This document shows, piece after piece, positions 9,567 through 17,964 of a stretch of DNA of 64,000 nucleotides; the first letter of the stretch is position 1; every line of letters begins with the position of its first letter. The stretch spans positions 62,001-126,000 of the forward strand of contig JBJMQS010000003.1 in NCBI GenBank assembly GCA_045802605.1, in the 5' to 3' direction. The notes under the pieces are model-generated. The model worked only from the letters and a program-made list of their open reading frames with translations. It had not been told where the DNA came from and did not search any database. The stretch is from JBJMQS01 sp045802605. GTDB taxonomy: Bacteria > Planctomycetota > Planctomycetia > Gemmatales > Gemmataceae. Both the position numbers and the translations under genes were made by a program.

Positions 9567-10556
9567 ATGGGATTACTGCCGGTGATCAGCACAGCATGCC
9601 TCCTTCTCACAAGTGCAATTATTTTAGTCTGGATGGCTGGGGCAATTTATTATGACGTTTGCGGTGGCACCAAGTGGGGCCGGTGGGTCGCCCTGAGCTG
9701 GACGGTTGGAGTGATTGCTGTTTTCGCGGCCTGGCAACCGCTCTGGCACCCGTTCGTCGTTCTGCTCGCGGTAGCTGCACTCTTTATAAGCTGGTGGCTC
9801 CAACAGAAGCCAAGCCACAACCGCGACTGGGACCCCAGCGTGGCAGTGTTACCCCGGGCCGTTCGCGACGGGGATACGGTCACGCTCGAGAATATCCGCA
9901 ACCTCAAGTATCGGTCGCGAAACGATTTCACGCCGCATTATGAGGCCCGCACAGTCCACCTCTCGAATCTCAAAGCCACGGACATCATTTTCTTTAGTTG
10001 GGGTTCGGAGTGGATGAACCATCCCGTTCTCGTCTTCGACTTCGGCTCTGACGGCCGGATATGCTTCTCAATCGAAGTGCGTTACCGTAAAGGGCAGGAC
10101 TTTTCCTTCCTTCGCAGTCTCTTCCGGCAGCAAGAATTGATCTTCCTCGCCGCCGACGAGCGCGACATCATCTTGCGCCGCACCAAATACGGCCAGAAGG
10201 AAAAAGCACATCTATATCATTTCCATACAAGTGCACAGAACCAGCAGACTGCATTCCTCGATTACATCGGAGCAATTAATAGCCTTTACGAGATGCCGCG
10301 CTGGTACCACGGTCTGTGCGCGAACTGCACCACGACCTTTTACCGGTTGCCCGGCAGTCGGGTCCGCTGGGACTGGCGGGTGATCGCGAATGGGCGTTTG
10401 GACCGGGCACTATATGAAGACGGCCGGTTGAATCGAACGTTGCCGTTTCTGGAACTTCGACAAAGCGCATATCTCAACGAAATTGCGAACAATGCGCCTG
10501 AGGACGGGTTCGGAGATCACATCCGCCGCGAACTAGAAAGGCGTCGCCATGGTTGA
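9567..10556 (+). CDS. DUF4105 (Lnb N-terminal-like) membrane protein
   Basis: Seen: 329 residues. Three hydrophobic segments occupy residues 1-80, followed by a soluble domain with 'RDWDPSVAVLPRA', 'FFSWGSEWMNHPVLVFDFG' and 'WYHGLCANCTTT'. This pattern matches DUF4105, the Lnb N-terminal periplasmic domain, where a conserved N-C-T-T near the end of the domain is diagnostic. Known: the domain is related in fold to NlpC/P60-like thiol enzymes, and its activity in bacteria is not established. Neighbours: its stop overlaps the start of the CNMP-patatin gene by eight bases, so the two are co-translated and probably act together, possibly on membrane lipids (inference). The ribosome-binding site for this ATG is weak. 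Confidence 0.78.
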   Translation: MGLLPVISTACLLLTSAIILVWMAGAIYYDVCGGTKWGRWVALSWTVGVIAVFAAWQPLWHPFVVLLAVAALFISWWLQQKPSHNRDWDPSVAVLPRAVRDGDTVTLENIRNLKYRSRNDFTPHYEARTVHLSNLKATDIIFFSWGSEWMNHPVLVFDFGSDGRICFSIEVRYRKGQDFSFLRSLFRQQELIFLAADERDIILRRTKYGQKEKAHLYHFHTSAQNQQTAFLDYIGAINSLYEMPRWYHGLCANCTTTFYRLPGSRVRWDWRVIANGRLDRALYEDGRLNRTLPFLELRQSAYLNEIANNAPEDGFGDHIRRELERRRHG

Positions 10557-12396
10557 TGACATCATCCCGCTTTTGAAGGTCCACCAGTACTTTCAGGGCG
10601 TGTCGGATGAAACTCTCCAAGCCGTTCTGCGCCACGCAAGAGTCACACACCATGCTGCTGGCACTGTCGTCCACGAAGCGGACGTAATTCTCACTACCGT
10701 CGGATTTGTTCTTCGCGGACGACTCAAGGCAGTCCGTGTGAGCACCAACGGCACTGAATCACTGTTCCGCATGATCGACCGTGGCGAACAATTTGGTTTG
10801 ATGGTCGGCGCGCTCGCCGAACCATTGCCGGTTCGCGTGGTCACGCTGGAATCAACAACCATTCTCAGCATTGACTATGAACATGCCATGGAGTTGACGT
10901 TCCAACACCAAGATCTGCGCCGCCTTTGGCTGAAAACCTATGCCGGCAGTTTGCGAAAGCTCTTCTTCGGCTCTGCTCAGAAGCGCGCACCAATGATGCT
11001 AGCGCTGATTCACAACTCACCAGCGACGCGCCGAGTATCCCAACAGCTCATCAATCGGCTTCGCGACATTGGCGAACAGCTCGCAGTTTTCAGCGATGAC
11101 GACGATTGGCGGAGTGAGCCCAGCGTGCGGTTCCGCTCGCTACACTCGGATGGTCGAGACCTGACGGCAGAGGAGATACGTGGCCAGGCGGCCGAATGGC
11201 AAGACACCAACCGCATTATTTTCGACGTCCACTCATATCTGACACCACAGCGGGCAACCCAATTGATGGAGCTTGTCGACCGCGCCGTTTATTTTGTTCC
11301 TGTGGGCGCGGCCGATCCAGCGATTCAACGCCTAGAGGCCCTCGAAGTGCCAGCCCGCGGCTGGCGCGACAAAATCAACATCGCGTGGCTGGTGGAGGAA
11401 GGTGCCCCTCTGGCGCCAGTCGTGCCAAATCTCGGCCATTTCTCTTGCCGCGATTTCAAGCTCATTGAAAAAATGCCGGGATCGCCTTTTGGCCGGTCCC
11501 TCGCGAGTGGATTGGAACGATTGGTTCACGACCTCCGCGGAGTGCGTATCGGCGTGGCACTCGGCGGTGGTGCGGCTCGTGGCATGTCACACTTCGGTGT
11601 GCTCAAGGCGCTGGAACAAAGCGGCATTGTCGTGGACATGATCGCCGGCACGAGCGCTGGCGCCATGAGCGGCGTTGTCTACTCCTCCGGCTTGGATCCT
11701 GATTATAGTGCTGCAAAGTTCGCCATGGACTTGCGCCCCTCGTGGATTTTTCGCCATCTGCCGAAGGGCGATCAGTGGTATCTTCTCTACAAGTATCGTC
11801 GCGGACATTTCGACCCGATGCTCCGCAAATACCTCCAAGATTGGAAGCTTGAACAACTCCCAATCCCTTGTCTCTCAGTCACCGTTGATCTCGTCGGCGG
11901 CAAGTCCGTGGTCCGCGAGCGTGGCGACGCTGTTCACGCGATCCTCGAGAGCATCAATCTACCGGTTCTCTCCATCCCAATCGTCCGCAACGGTCAAGCG
12001 CTGATCGATGGCGGATTGGTCAATAACATCCCGGCGGACGTGCTCGTCTCGATGGGTTGCAACTTCGTGATTGCCGTCAGTGTGACAGCTAAGATGGAGA
12101 CGAAGTTTTGCGACATAACGCCGGGAGAGTCAACGCGGCTTGCTGCGAGGCCGGGTATCATACCGACGCTCTTACGCAGCTTGCTGGTTCAGAACCACAA
12201 TCTGAACGCCTTCGGCGTCCAGCCGGCCGACGTAGTCATCGAGCCGGATGTCACTGGCTTCGAAATGACCGAGTTCATGAGTGCGAAGGAACTCGCCGCA
12301 GTGGGAGAGGCGGCCACACTCGAACAAATTCCGAAGATTCGACAATTGCTGACCAGGCTGGACCCGCAACTATTCAGTTCCGTCGCCCCCAACTAA
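10549..12396 (+). CDS. Cyclic-nucleotide-binding domain / patatin-like phospholipase
   Basis: Seen: 615 residues with an AAAGG ribosome-binding site before the ATG. Residues about 5-120 resemble a cyclic-nucleotide-binding domain; a linker region follows; residues about 332-545 form a patatin/RssA-type hydrolase. The oxyanion-hole GGGAARG (339-345), nucleophile elbow GTSAG (S369) and catalytic Asp in DGG (D487) are all present, so it should be active. Known: this architecture parallels neuropathy target esterase, a lysophospholipase regulated through nucleotide-binding-like domains. Neighbours: the start overlaps the DUF4105 gene end by eight bases. The 3' end overlaps the convergent minus-strand gene by 23 bases. 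Inferred role: membrane phospholipid turnover. Whether the N-terminal domain binds a nucleotide is unknown. Confidence 0.9.
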   Translation: MVDDIIPLLKVHQYFQGVSDETLQAVLRHARVTHHAAGTVVHEADVILTTVGFVLRGRLKAVRVSTNGTESLFRMIDRGEQFGLMVGALAEPLPVRVVTLESTTILSIDYEHAMELTFQHQDLRRLWLKTYAGSLRKLFFGSAQKRAPMMLALIHNSPATRRVSQQLINRLRDIGEQLAVFSDDDDWRSEPSVRFRSLHSDGRDLTAEEIRGQAAEWQDTNRIIFDVHSYLTPQRATQLMELVDRAVYFVPVGAADPAIQRLEALEVPARGWRDKINIAWLVEEGAPLAPVVPNLGHFSCRDFKLIEKMPGSPFGRSLASGLERLVHDLRGVRIGVALGGGAARGMSHFGVLKALEQSGIVVDMIAGTSAGAMSGVVYSSGLDPDYSAAKFAMDLRPSWIFRHLPKGDQWYLLYKYRRGHFDPMLRKYLQDWKLEQLPIPCLSVTVDLVGGKSVVRERGDAVHAILESINLPVLSIPIVRNGQALIDGGLVNNIPADVLVSMGCNFVIAVSVTAKMETKFCDITPGESTRLAARPGIIPTLLRSLLVQNHNLNAFGVQPADVVIEPDVTGFEMTEFMSAKELAAVGEAATLEQIPKIRQLLTRLDPQLFSSVAPN

Positions 12397-13132
12397 ATAG
12401 GCACAATTGTCCCACGCCGATCCACAATGCAATGAGCGAGAACGCGGTCGCGGCGATGTGGATCCAAAAGACGACGTCGTCTCGCAAGGTATCCATTCGC
12501 TCCCGCGCGACGACGATGGATTGACGAGTCAAGGTGAGCCCCTCGGTCAGTCGCTCGGCGCCGGCAGCCCCTTCGCGAGCGAACGTAACAAATTCCTGAG
12601 ATAACTGCACGGTCTTGACCGATTTCCAAGCCTCAACTTTGGTTCGAAGACTCGCGAGCGACTCCGCGGCGCGATCGATCGTGTCAGCCGCGTTCCGAGC
12701 GCGAACAGTCAATTCGGAATCGTCGTCGAACTGATCCACGACATCCGCCCCGGTGCGAAGCCCGACCGCTACCGACCCGAGAGAAGCAGCGATAGTGTCC
12801 GCTCGATCGAAGATTTGAACCGACCGGTCGAGAAGACGCTCGATTTGGGCCTGCATGCGGGATAGATCGGGATTTCCTGATGCGATTGATTCGGCATCGG
12901 TGAGGACCGCATTGATGTCCGTGCGAACCGCATTCAACCGGGCTTCGATGCTGGCCAACTTCTGTTCGATCGCGCACAGTCCACCATCCACTCGAATGGC
13001 GGCGCGGTCCACTCGGGCGGCGGTCCTGGTCGCGACCCACCAACCAATGCCGACCACTCCAACGCATGTGACAACGCCCACGACCCCCAAAACGGCAGCA
13101 CAATGTCCGATTGCGTTTCGCATGAACCCCAT
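12374..13132 (-). CDS. Hypothetical membrane-anchored coiled-coil protein
   Basis: Seen: 252 residues with a hydrophobic segment at about 10-33, a long Ala/Arg/Asp/Leu-rich helical stretch (about 40-210) with heptad-like spacing, and a second membrane segment at about 220-245. The layout resembles the periplasmic helical part of sensor or methyl-accepting proteins, but no HAMP, kinase or methylation region is present. The starts at 13132 and 13123 are both possible; an AGAGG lies very close to the first and about 10 bases from the second. The 3' end overlaps the convergent patatin gene by 23 bases. I do not recognise a family. Topology suggests a two-pass inner-membrane protein with an extended helical domain between the anchors. 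Confidence 0.65.
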   Translation of the reverse strand: MGFMRNAIGHCAAVLGVVGVVTCVGVVGIGWWVATRTAARVDRAAIRVDGGLCAIEQKLASIEARLNAVRTDINAVLTDAESIASGNPDLSRMQAQIERLLDRSVQIFDRADTIAASLGSVAVGLRTGADVVDQFDDDSELTVRARNAADTIDRAAESLASLRTKVEAWKSVKTVQLSQEFVTFAREGAAGAERLTEGLTLTRQSIVVARERMDTLRDDVVFWIHIAATAFSLIALWIGVGQLCLFSWGRRN

Positions 13133-13533
13133 ACCTCTGGCTGCAAACTTGTGTGGAAATCACACCTTTGCCCAGCATTCGACGCCCACCCGCCCAATGT
13201 ATGGGTAAATAGCGTCTCTTCTGTTGCCGTCGAGAGTCGATGTCAATCACACCGCCAAATTGGTTCGCGTCGTTGTCGATGGGCATGTCCGGTCACTTAT
13301 CGGTTCTGAAAAAGTAGCATCTGTGATCGATGTTGTTGGTTCGAAGAACTGGCGTCATCTCATTGATGAGGGCTGCGCTTTTTTGGACGACCGAAACAGC
13401 GCCGGGAAATCCACAGTGTGCCGGAAGGCCGCTGGACCCCCGAATAAGTTGCAGCTCTTCGGGGATCCTCTCTGACATGTCCGAGATATGACGATGTCAG
13501 CGATTTTGATTTGTCGCAAGTCCTTGCAAACAG
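13133..13533. other. Intergenic region between a coiled-coil gene and tRNA-Phe
   Basis: About 400 bases. Short frames on both strands do not look coding. The tRNA gene's downstream flank is here, but I see no clear hairpin with a T-run. Confidence 0.4.
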
Positions 13534-13606
13534 TGGACAGAGCCGGGATTGAACCGGCGACCTAGCGATTTTCAGTCGCTCGCTCTACCAGCTGAGCTAT
13601 CTGTCC
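13534..13606 (-). tRNA. tRNA-Phe (GAA)
   Basis: Seen on the minus strand: a 73-base cloverleaf. The acceptor arm GGACAGA pairs with TCTGTCC, followed by discriminator A. The D-arm is GCTC/GAGC with an AGCTGGTA loop. The anticodon arm is AGCGA/TCGCT with loop CTGAAAA, giving anticodon GAA (Phe). The T-arm is GCCGG/CCGGC with a TTCAATC loop. The 3' CCA is not encoded, so it must be added after transcription. Confidence 0.97.
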
Positions 13607-13674
13607 TTCGAGTGCTTATCGTAAAGAGCATGCCTTAGCCCGTCAATGTTCGCGCCCAACTCGGTCAATTGCCG

Positions 13675-14688
13675 CTATTCCAGCCTCAGGGCCATCGCGA
13701 TCGGCCTCCACATCCAACTCGATACCGTAATTCCCGTGGTCATCCAAAGAAGTGGTCCAAAGGAGGTGAGGCGAAGTGCAAATGTGTAGGTACCATTGGT
13801 CCAGGGGCGGGCTGGCAAGCGGGTTCGCCGTGGGCCGGCCAGTTGGATTTCTTTTTCCGAAGGCCGCAACATCGCTTCGGGAATCAAAGGCTTGAGGGGC
13901 TCATCGGCGAAGCCGATTGGCTGTCCATCGTCATCATCCTCAATCCAGAGCCTCTTGAGCCCGGGGCGATCGGGCGTCTCCTCGAGCGGTGCATTAGTGG
14001 CGCGCAAGCCGTATTGGTCGCCCTCCTCTTCCACATCCGGCAGATCGCGCTGGCGGATCGACGCCAATGGATGAGGTGCGATCTTTGAGGTTGGATGTGG
14101 ACGGCCCGGCACGCGACTAATGATCAGCGCGAGCCGCCCATAGAGCCGGGCCTGAGTGAGCACCACCCACGCGACGACGGCGGCAAAAAGCGGCGCGAGA
14201 TAAAAAGGCCACGCGTGCAGACCATAAAGTCCAACGCCGGCGGCCACGTACACCGGGATGGACGCGACATAATATCCAGCCATCGATCCAGGGCGACGCC
14301 ACATCCGCGCGATCGCGGGCGGATAAAAGACGATCATCGGAGATAGAGCCGACTGCGCCGACATGACAACGATGGGAAACACCACGCCGAAGCCGCACAG
14401 AGCGAATGAAAACGCGGCCGCGGTTCGATCGCCACTGATGATGCGGCCCATGATAAAGGCCGGCACCAACGAAACGAGCATCAACCAGCTCAGGGCCAAG
14501 CCGCGCCCGAATCGATCGAGCAGCGGCTCATCGGGCCAAGTCACATCGTTCTGTCCGCCCGCAGTCGCTTCGGCTACAGAAAAGAACGCCCACGCTACGA
14601 AGGAAAATGTGTAGCTGCCAATGACCGCCAGACCAGCGAGACACAGCGCCGAAAAAACGGCGGGGCCGGCGTTCGAAGTGATATCCAT
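13675..14688 (-). CDS. Hypothetical polytopic membrane protein
   Basis: Seen: about 337 residues with four to five membrane segments in the first 200 residues ('FSALCLAGLAVIGSYTFSFVAWAFF', 'LSWLMLVSLVPAFIMG', 'FALCGFGVVFPIVVM', 'WPFYLAPLFAAVVAWVVL') and a final hydrophobic segment near the C-terminus. An acidic, Pro-rich linker lies between ('DLPDVEEEGD', 'WIEDDDDGQP'). Start choice: the frame opens at a GTG at 14724, but that codon sits inside a strong terminator hairpin, so the ATG at 14688 is preferred. No family is recognised. It lies downstream of the DUF1559 gene, separated by the terminator, and upstream of tRNA-Phe. Confidence 0.65.
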   Translation of the reverse strand: MDITSNAGPAVFSALCLAGLAVIGSYTFSFVAWAFFSVAEATAGGQNDVTWPDEPLLDRFGRGLALSWLMLVSLVPAFIMGRIISGDRTAAAFSFALCGFGVVFPIVVMSAQSALSPMIVFYPPAIARMWRRPGSMAGYYVASIPVYVAAGVGLYGLHAWPFYLAPLFAAVVAWVVLTQARLYGRLALIISRVPGRPHPTSKIAPHPLASIRQRDLPDVEEEGDQYGLRATNAPLEETPDRPGLKRLWIEDDDDGQPIGFADEPLKPLIPEAMLRPSEKEIQLAGPRRTRLPARPWTNGTYTFALRLTSFGPLLWMTTGITVSSWMWRPIAMALRLE

Positions 14689-14697
14689 CGCAGTGCC

Positions 14698-14734
14698 CGA
14701 AAAAGAACCGGCCCCGGGGGTCACCCGGGGCCGG
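14698..14734 (-). terminator. Rho-independent terminator of the DUF1559 gene
   Basis: On the minus strand an 11-bp perfect GC-rich stem (14724-14734 pairing with 14708-14718, loop of five) is followed by TTCTTTTT. It begins about 27 bases after the DUF1559 stop codon. It implies that the downstream membrane-protein gene has its own promoter or relies on readthrough. Confidence 0.85.
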
Positions 14735-14760
14735 CGGAAACTCGTTGTAGCAAATACCGA

Positions 14761-15867
14761 TTACCAGTCGGTGCCGAGCACTTCGTTGCCGGACGGGGTG
14801 ACCGCCATGAAGAACGTCTGCGGCGAGATGCTGGCGGTGATTGTGCGGGTGGCACAATCACCGAGACAGACGATCATACCACCGACGTGCGGCGTCTGCG
14901 GCACGCGAGCGTCGCACAACACAGTGCCACGCGGCGCGACTTGGAAGCCGCCCGGAGCGCTGACTGCGGCACCGAGAGTCGCATAGCTGCTGAGCGGCCC
15001 AGATCCTTGATACCCGGCAATGAGGGCCGGAGAAGGACTCACCGGGCTCTTTGGCGAGAACTGCTGCAGATTGCCGTTGCCTGGGCTCGGGGTGACTGAG
15101 GTCGGGAAGCCGGTAGTAGAACTGCTGGTTGCATTCGGAAGCGCGGTCGCAAACGAAGGCATGGCAGCCCCGTAGGCGCCCAGGCCCCAGAGCGTGTAAA
15201 CCGTAGACGTTGCAGAGGTCTGACCGGTGCCAGTGCCCGTGTAGCAGACCTGGTAGCGTTCCGCAAGCATGATTGTGTTTGAAGTTCCATCAATCAACGT
15301 GCGGATGCCGGCACCCGGCTGAAACACCATCCCATTGGCCACATAACTGCAAGTCGCATACACACCATTAGAGATCGCCGTAAAGGCCGGAGTGGTCGTG
15401 GATGCCGGCGTAGCAGCCGTCGTGCCCACGCCTGTTAACGTGGTTCCATCAGACGCCGACGGATCGGCCGGGCTGATGTAAGACTTGATGACGGTCTTGG
15501 CCGCACCAGGAGGGGGAGTCGGCCCAAGGTTCGCGTTGTAGTACGTATTCGGCGTGGCCGAGAGGAACAAGTTGTAAATGTTCGACTGTTCCATCTGCGG
15601 CAGGATCGAGAAGAACAGCGATGCGTAACCCTGGCCCGTGGTAGCACTATTGCCCCAGTCCACCAACAACGGGAAACGCTGATTGTTGCCGTCATGGTAG
15701 TTTTGGATGGCAATGCCAATCTGACGCATGTTGTTCTGGCTGCGGGTGCGGTTCGCGGCTTCGCGGACCTTCTGCACCGCAGGCAACAGCAGGCCGATGA
15801 GGATCGCGATGATCGCGATAACCACCAGCAGCTCAATGAGGGTAAAACCCGAACGACGACGACTCAT
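14761..15867 (-). CDS. DUF1559 domain-containing prepilin-like protein
   Basis: Seen: 368 residues from the ATG at 15867, preceded by an AAAGGAG ribosome-binding site (the frame itself opens further upstream). The short basic leader MSRRRSG is followed by FTLIELLVVIAIIAIL, a type IV prepilin/pseudopilin signal with the usual Gly before Phe and the Glu at +5. After 'QKVREAANRTRSQNNMRQIGIAIQNYHD' comes a long beta-rich, Ser/Thr/Gly-rich domain with 'DGTSNTIMLAERY' and the near-C-terminal 'FSPKSPVS' region. Known: DUF1559 (SBP_bac_10) proteins are expanded to dozens of copies in planctomycetes and are thought to form pseudopili or cell-surface structures. The gene is followed by a strong terminator and preceded by a hairpin at 16011-16038. 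Confidence 0.93.
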   Translation of the reverse strand: MSRRRSGFTLIELLVVIAIIAILIGLLLPAVQKVREAANRTRSQNNMRQIGIAIQNYHDGNNQRFPLLVDWGNSATTGQGYASLFFSILPQMEQSNIYNLFLSATPNTYYNANLGPTPPPGAAKTVIKSYISPADPSASDGTTLTGVGTTAATPASTTTPAFTAISNGVYATCSYVANGMVFQPGAGIRTLIDGTSNTIMLAERYQVCYTGTGTGQTSATSTVYTLWGLGAYGAAMPSFATALPNATSSSTTGFPTSVTPSPGNGNLQQFSPKSPVSPSPALIAGYQGSGPLSSYATLGAAVSAPGGFQVAPRGTVLCDARVPQTPHVGGMIVCLGDCATRTITASISPQTFFMAVTPSGNEVLGTDW

Positions 15868-16254
15868 ACTCCGACTCCTTTTAGGAAAGACAGAAAATAA
15901 CGTCGGCCCGTACTTCGGACCGATTCGCTTCGATAGGAAGACCCGAGACGCCAAGACGGCCCCATGAGCAGATTATGGTGTTGATTGTCTTGTCGCCTTT
16001 TTTCGAATTCACAACCGCGACTCGAATCTCGCGGTTGTTCCTTTCCTCGACGGGTCGACGCGATTGCTCGAGACGTTCGCGCCTGTGGGGCCATACTACA
16101 CCACTCTTTTCGGCTCAGCAACGGTCTGGCTGGAAAAATCCTCAAAAATGTCATGAGTCTTTGATGAGGAGGATTTCGCGGTTTGGCAGGCCTAAGATAG
16201 CCAAATGCCCATTTTCTATGGGTTCCTGACTCACTCCATGGTTGAATTGCCCTT
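15868..16254. other. Divergent intergenic region between the DUF1559 gene and fmt
   Basis: About 390 bases that must carry the promoters of both divergent genes. Apart from the palindrome at 16011-16038 I see no clear sites. Confidence 0.4.
16011..16038. promoter_or_regulatory. Perfect inverted repeat upstream of the DUF1559 gene
   Basis: ACAACCGCGA, an 8-base spacer, then TCGCGGTTGT: 10-bp perfect arms in the intergenic region between the divergent DUF1559 and fmt genes, about 145 bases upstream of the DUF1559 start. No T-run follows on either strand, so it reads better as an operator or RNA hairpin than as a terminator. Confidence 0.4.
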
Positions 16255-17226
16255 ATGAACGGCCTTCGCCTCGCAATGCTTGGGACCGGTACATTTGCCG
16301 AACCGGTGTTCCAAGCTCTGTTAAACCAACGCCGGCATCCGGTGGTTGGGCTGGTGACTAAGCCCCACCACGAAGGCGGCACGGTACGCGGTTCGACGCG
16401 GCAGATCGGCGCGGGCATGACAACTCTCGCTCAAGCCGCTGGTGTGCCGGTGTATCAACCACTAAGCATCAACACTCCCGAAGGCGTCGAGCAGTTGCGA
16501 GCCTGGCAAGCCGAGCTTCTCGTCACTGCCGCGTACGGACAAATCCTCAAAGCCGAAGTTCTCAACGCGACCCGCTTGGGCGGCATCAACGTGCACGCTT
16601 CACCGCTGCCAAAGTATCGCGGCGCGGCGCCAGTCGTCTGGGCCATCGCCCGCGGTGAAACGGAGACTGGCGTGACGATCATCCGCATGACCACAGGCCT
16701 CGACGCCGGCGAGATGCTTGCGCAAGAGCGAGTGGCGATTGGCCCGCAGGAAACGGCCGGCGAGTTGGAAGCGCGCCTCGCGGAAATAGGCGCGCGAATT
16801 GTTATCGATGTCATCGACCGATTGGCGGCCGGGCCAGTGAGCGGAGAGAAACAGGATCCCGCGCTCGTGACAAAAGCGCCAAAGCTCACCAAAGAGCATG
16901 GGGCAATTGATTGGTCCAAGCCCGCCGATGAAATCTGCCGCTTGGTGCGCGCGATGCAACCCTGGCCGACCGCGTACACATTTTTGCATCGCGAGGGATC
17001 AGCGCCCTCTCGAGTGTTGTTGTTGAAAGCCGAGCCGGCCGAAGGTGAATTTGGCGGGCCTGGAGACGTTCGCGTCGGCAGCGATGGAAAGACAATTGAA
17101 GCGGCCACTTCGGCGGGAATTGTTCGCGTTCTCGAATTGCAGGCCGCCGGCAAAAAGCGAATGAGCGCTACTGCGTTTTTGAATGGTCATCCGTTGCGAG
17201 CCGGTGACCGGCTTGGTCCAGCGTAG
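16255..17226 (+). CDS. fmt: Methionyl-tRNA formyltransferase
   Basis: Seen: 323 residues. The N-terminal formyltransferase domain carries the 10-formyl-THF site motif 'NVHASPLPKYRGAAPV' (N112, H114) and the catalytic Asp in 'TTGLDAGEML' (D150). The linker and C-terminal OB-like domain follow ('VRAMQPWPTAYTFL', 'SATAFLNGHPLRAGDRLG'). Known: the enzyme transfers a formyl group from 10-formyltetrahydrofolate to Met-tRNA(fMet), giving initiator fMet-tRNA. The length is normal (about 310-320). The catalytic triad aligns with N106/H108/D144 of the E. coli enzyme. The usual neighbour def is absent; fmt here stands alone between divergent DUF1559 and convergent lipoprotein genes. Confidence 0.96.
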   Translation: MNGLRLAMLGTGTFAEPVFQALLNQRRHPVVGLVTKPHHEGGTVRGSTRQIGAGMTTLAQAAGVPVYQPLSINTPEGVEQLRAWQAELLVTAAYGQILKAEVLNATRLGGINVHASPLPKYRGAAPVVWAIARGETETGVTIIRMTTGLDAGEMLAQERVAIGPQETAGELEARLAEIGARIVIDVIDRLAAGPVSGEKQDPALVTKAPKLTKEHGAIDWSKPADEICRLVRAMQPWPTAYTFLHREGSAPSRVLLLKAEPAEGEFGGPGDVRVGSDGKTIEAATSAGIVRVLELQAAGKKRMSATAFLNGHPLRAGDRLGPA

Positions 17227-17240
17227 TCAGCTTGCACCGA

Positions 17241-17906
17241 TCACTGTCCTGGTGCGGAAGTCATTTGCTTTTCTAAACCCGATTGCGCGGTCGCTGCCTT
17301 CAAGATTGGATCGACATCGGCAATTGACTCGGGCCGAAAGCCCGTGTGACGCAAATAATCCTGCGCAAGGATCTGTGGTTCGGGCAACTTCGGCGCAGAC
17401 CGCCGCGCTTTGCGCTCGGCGTCGTACTTGACATACTCATGTAAGTCGGTGCGATCAGCGGTGCCGCCCATGCGATCGTCGTTGCCGAGCCGCATGTCCA
17501 TCGGCGCTATGGGTTCCCGAGTCCGCACATTCGCTGGCGTGGCCGCCTCGCGGTCGCGAACCATCTTGGCGAGTTCCAAACTCAAAATAGCTGCGAGCTG
17601 TTCATCGCTGCAAAGGCGAACCAAACCTTCTGTCACGAAAATGCTATCGGTCCCGCGATGGAAAACTTCCGGTTGCGGTGCACCAATCGTATTGAACATC
17701 GGCTTACCGCCGATGCCGGGATTTGCTGCCAGAATTCGTCGGCCCAGAGTATCGACCCGCGCTGCGGCTTCCGTCGAAGCGGGGTCCATTGGCGGCAGTG
17801 CGCTATGTGGCGGCGGTGGCCGGAGAAAGCTACTTGTGCTCGGCTCCTCCGGATCGATGCAGCCGAACATCGCCAGGCTCGCAAGTGCAATTAGCGCGCA
17901 GCGCAT
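17241..17906 (-). CDS. Lipoprotein resembling an M48 peptidase without its zinc motif
   Basis: Seen: 221 residues. The N-terminus 'MRCALIALASLAMFGC' is a lipoprotein signal with lipobox L-x-x-C at C16. Residues about 70-120 read 'DSIFVTEGLVRLCSDEQLAAILSLELAKMV', which follows the M48 pattern (surface strand, 'vtxGLlxl', 'dExqLAavLxHElxH'). The HExxH position, however, reads LELAK at 110-114: both zinc His are missing and only the Glu remains. The C-terminal half (about 150-215) is Arg/Ala-rich and unassigned. Known: M48 enzymes are zinc metallopeptidases. Inferred: a pseudo-peptidase or adaptor on the membrane. An AGGAGG ribosome-binding site precedes the ATG by seven bases and lies inside a hairpin. 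It is likely the last gene of the operon that contains rdgB. Confidence 0.7.
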   Translation of the reverse strand: MRCALIALASLAMFGCIDPEEPSTSSFLRPPPPHSALPPMDPASTEAAARVDTLGRRILAANPGIGGKPMFNTIGAPQPEVFHRGTDSIFVTEGLVRLCSDEQLAAILSLELAKMVRDREAATPANVRTREPIAPMDMRLGNDDRMGGTADRTDLHEYVKYDAERKARRSAPKLPEPQILAQDYLRHTGFRPESIADVDPILKAATAQSGLEKQMTSAPGQ

Positions 17907-17907
17907 C

Positions 17908-17943
17908 CCGAGGCCTCCTAATGCGAGGAGGGAATAGCCTCGG
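17908..17943 (-). promoter_or_regulatory. Hairpin that would sequester the ribosome-binding site of the lipoprotein gene
   Basis: The minus-strand AGGAGG (plus strand 17914-17919) pairs perfectly with CCTCCT (plus strand 17926-17931) across a 6-base loop. An outer 6-bp helix (17908-17913 with 17938-17943) extends the stem. The start codon follows seven bases after AGGAGG. Folding would hide the ribosome-binding site; it may also be an intercistronic processing or attenuation element. Confidence 0.4.
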
Positions 17944-17964
17944 TTAGGGGGGCTGTCAATTCAG

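Noticed and set aside
14689..14724. GTG start at 14724 for the membrane-protein gene
   Set aside because: This codon lies inside the 11-bp terminator stem of the preceding gene; the ATG at 14688 is a better start.
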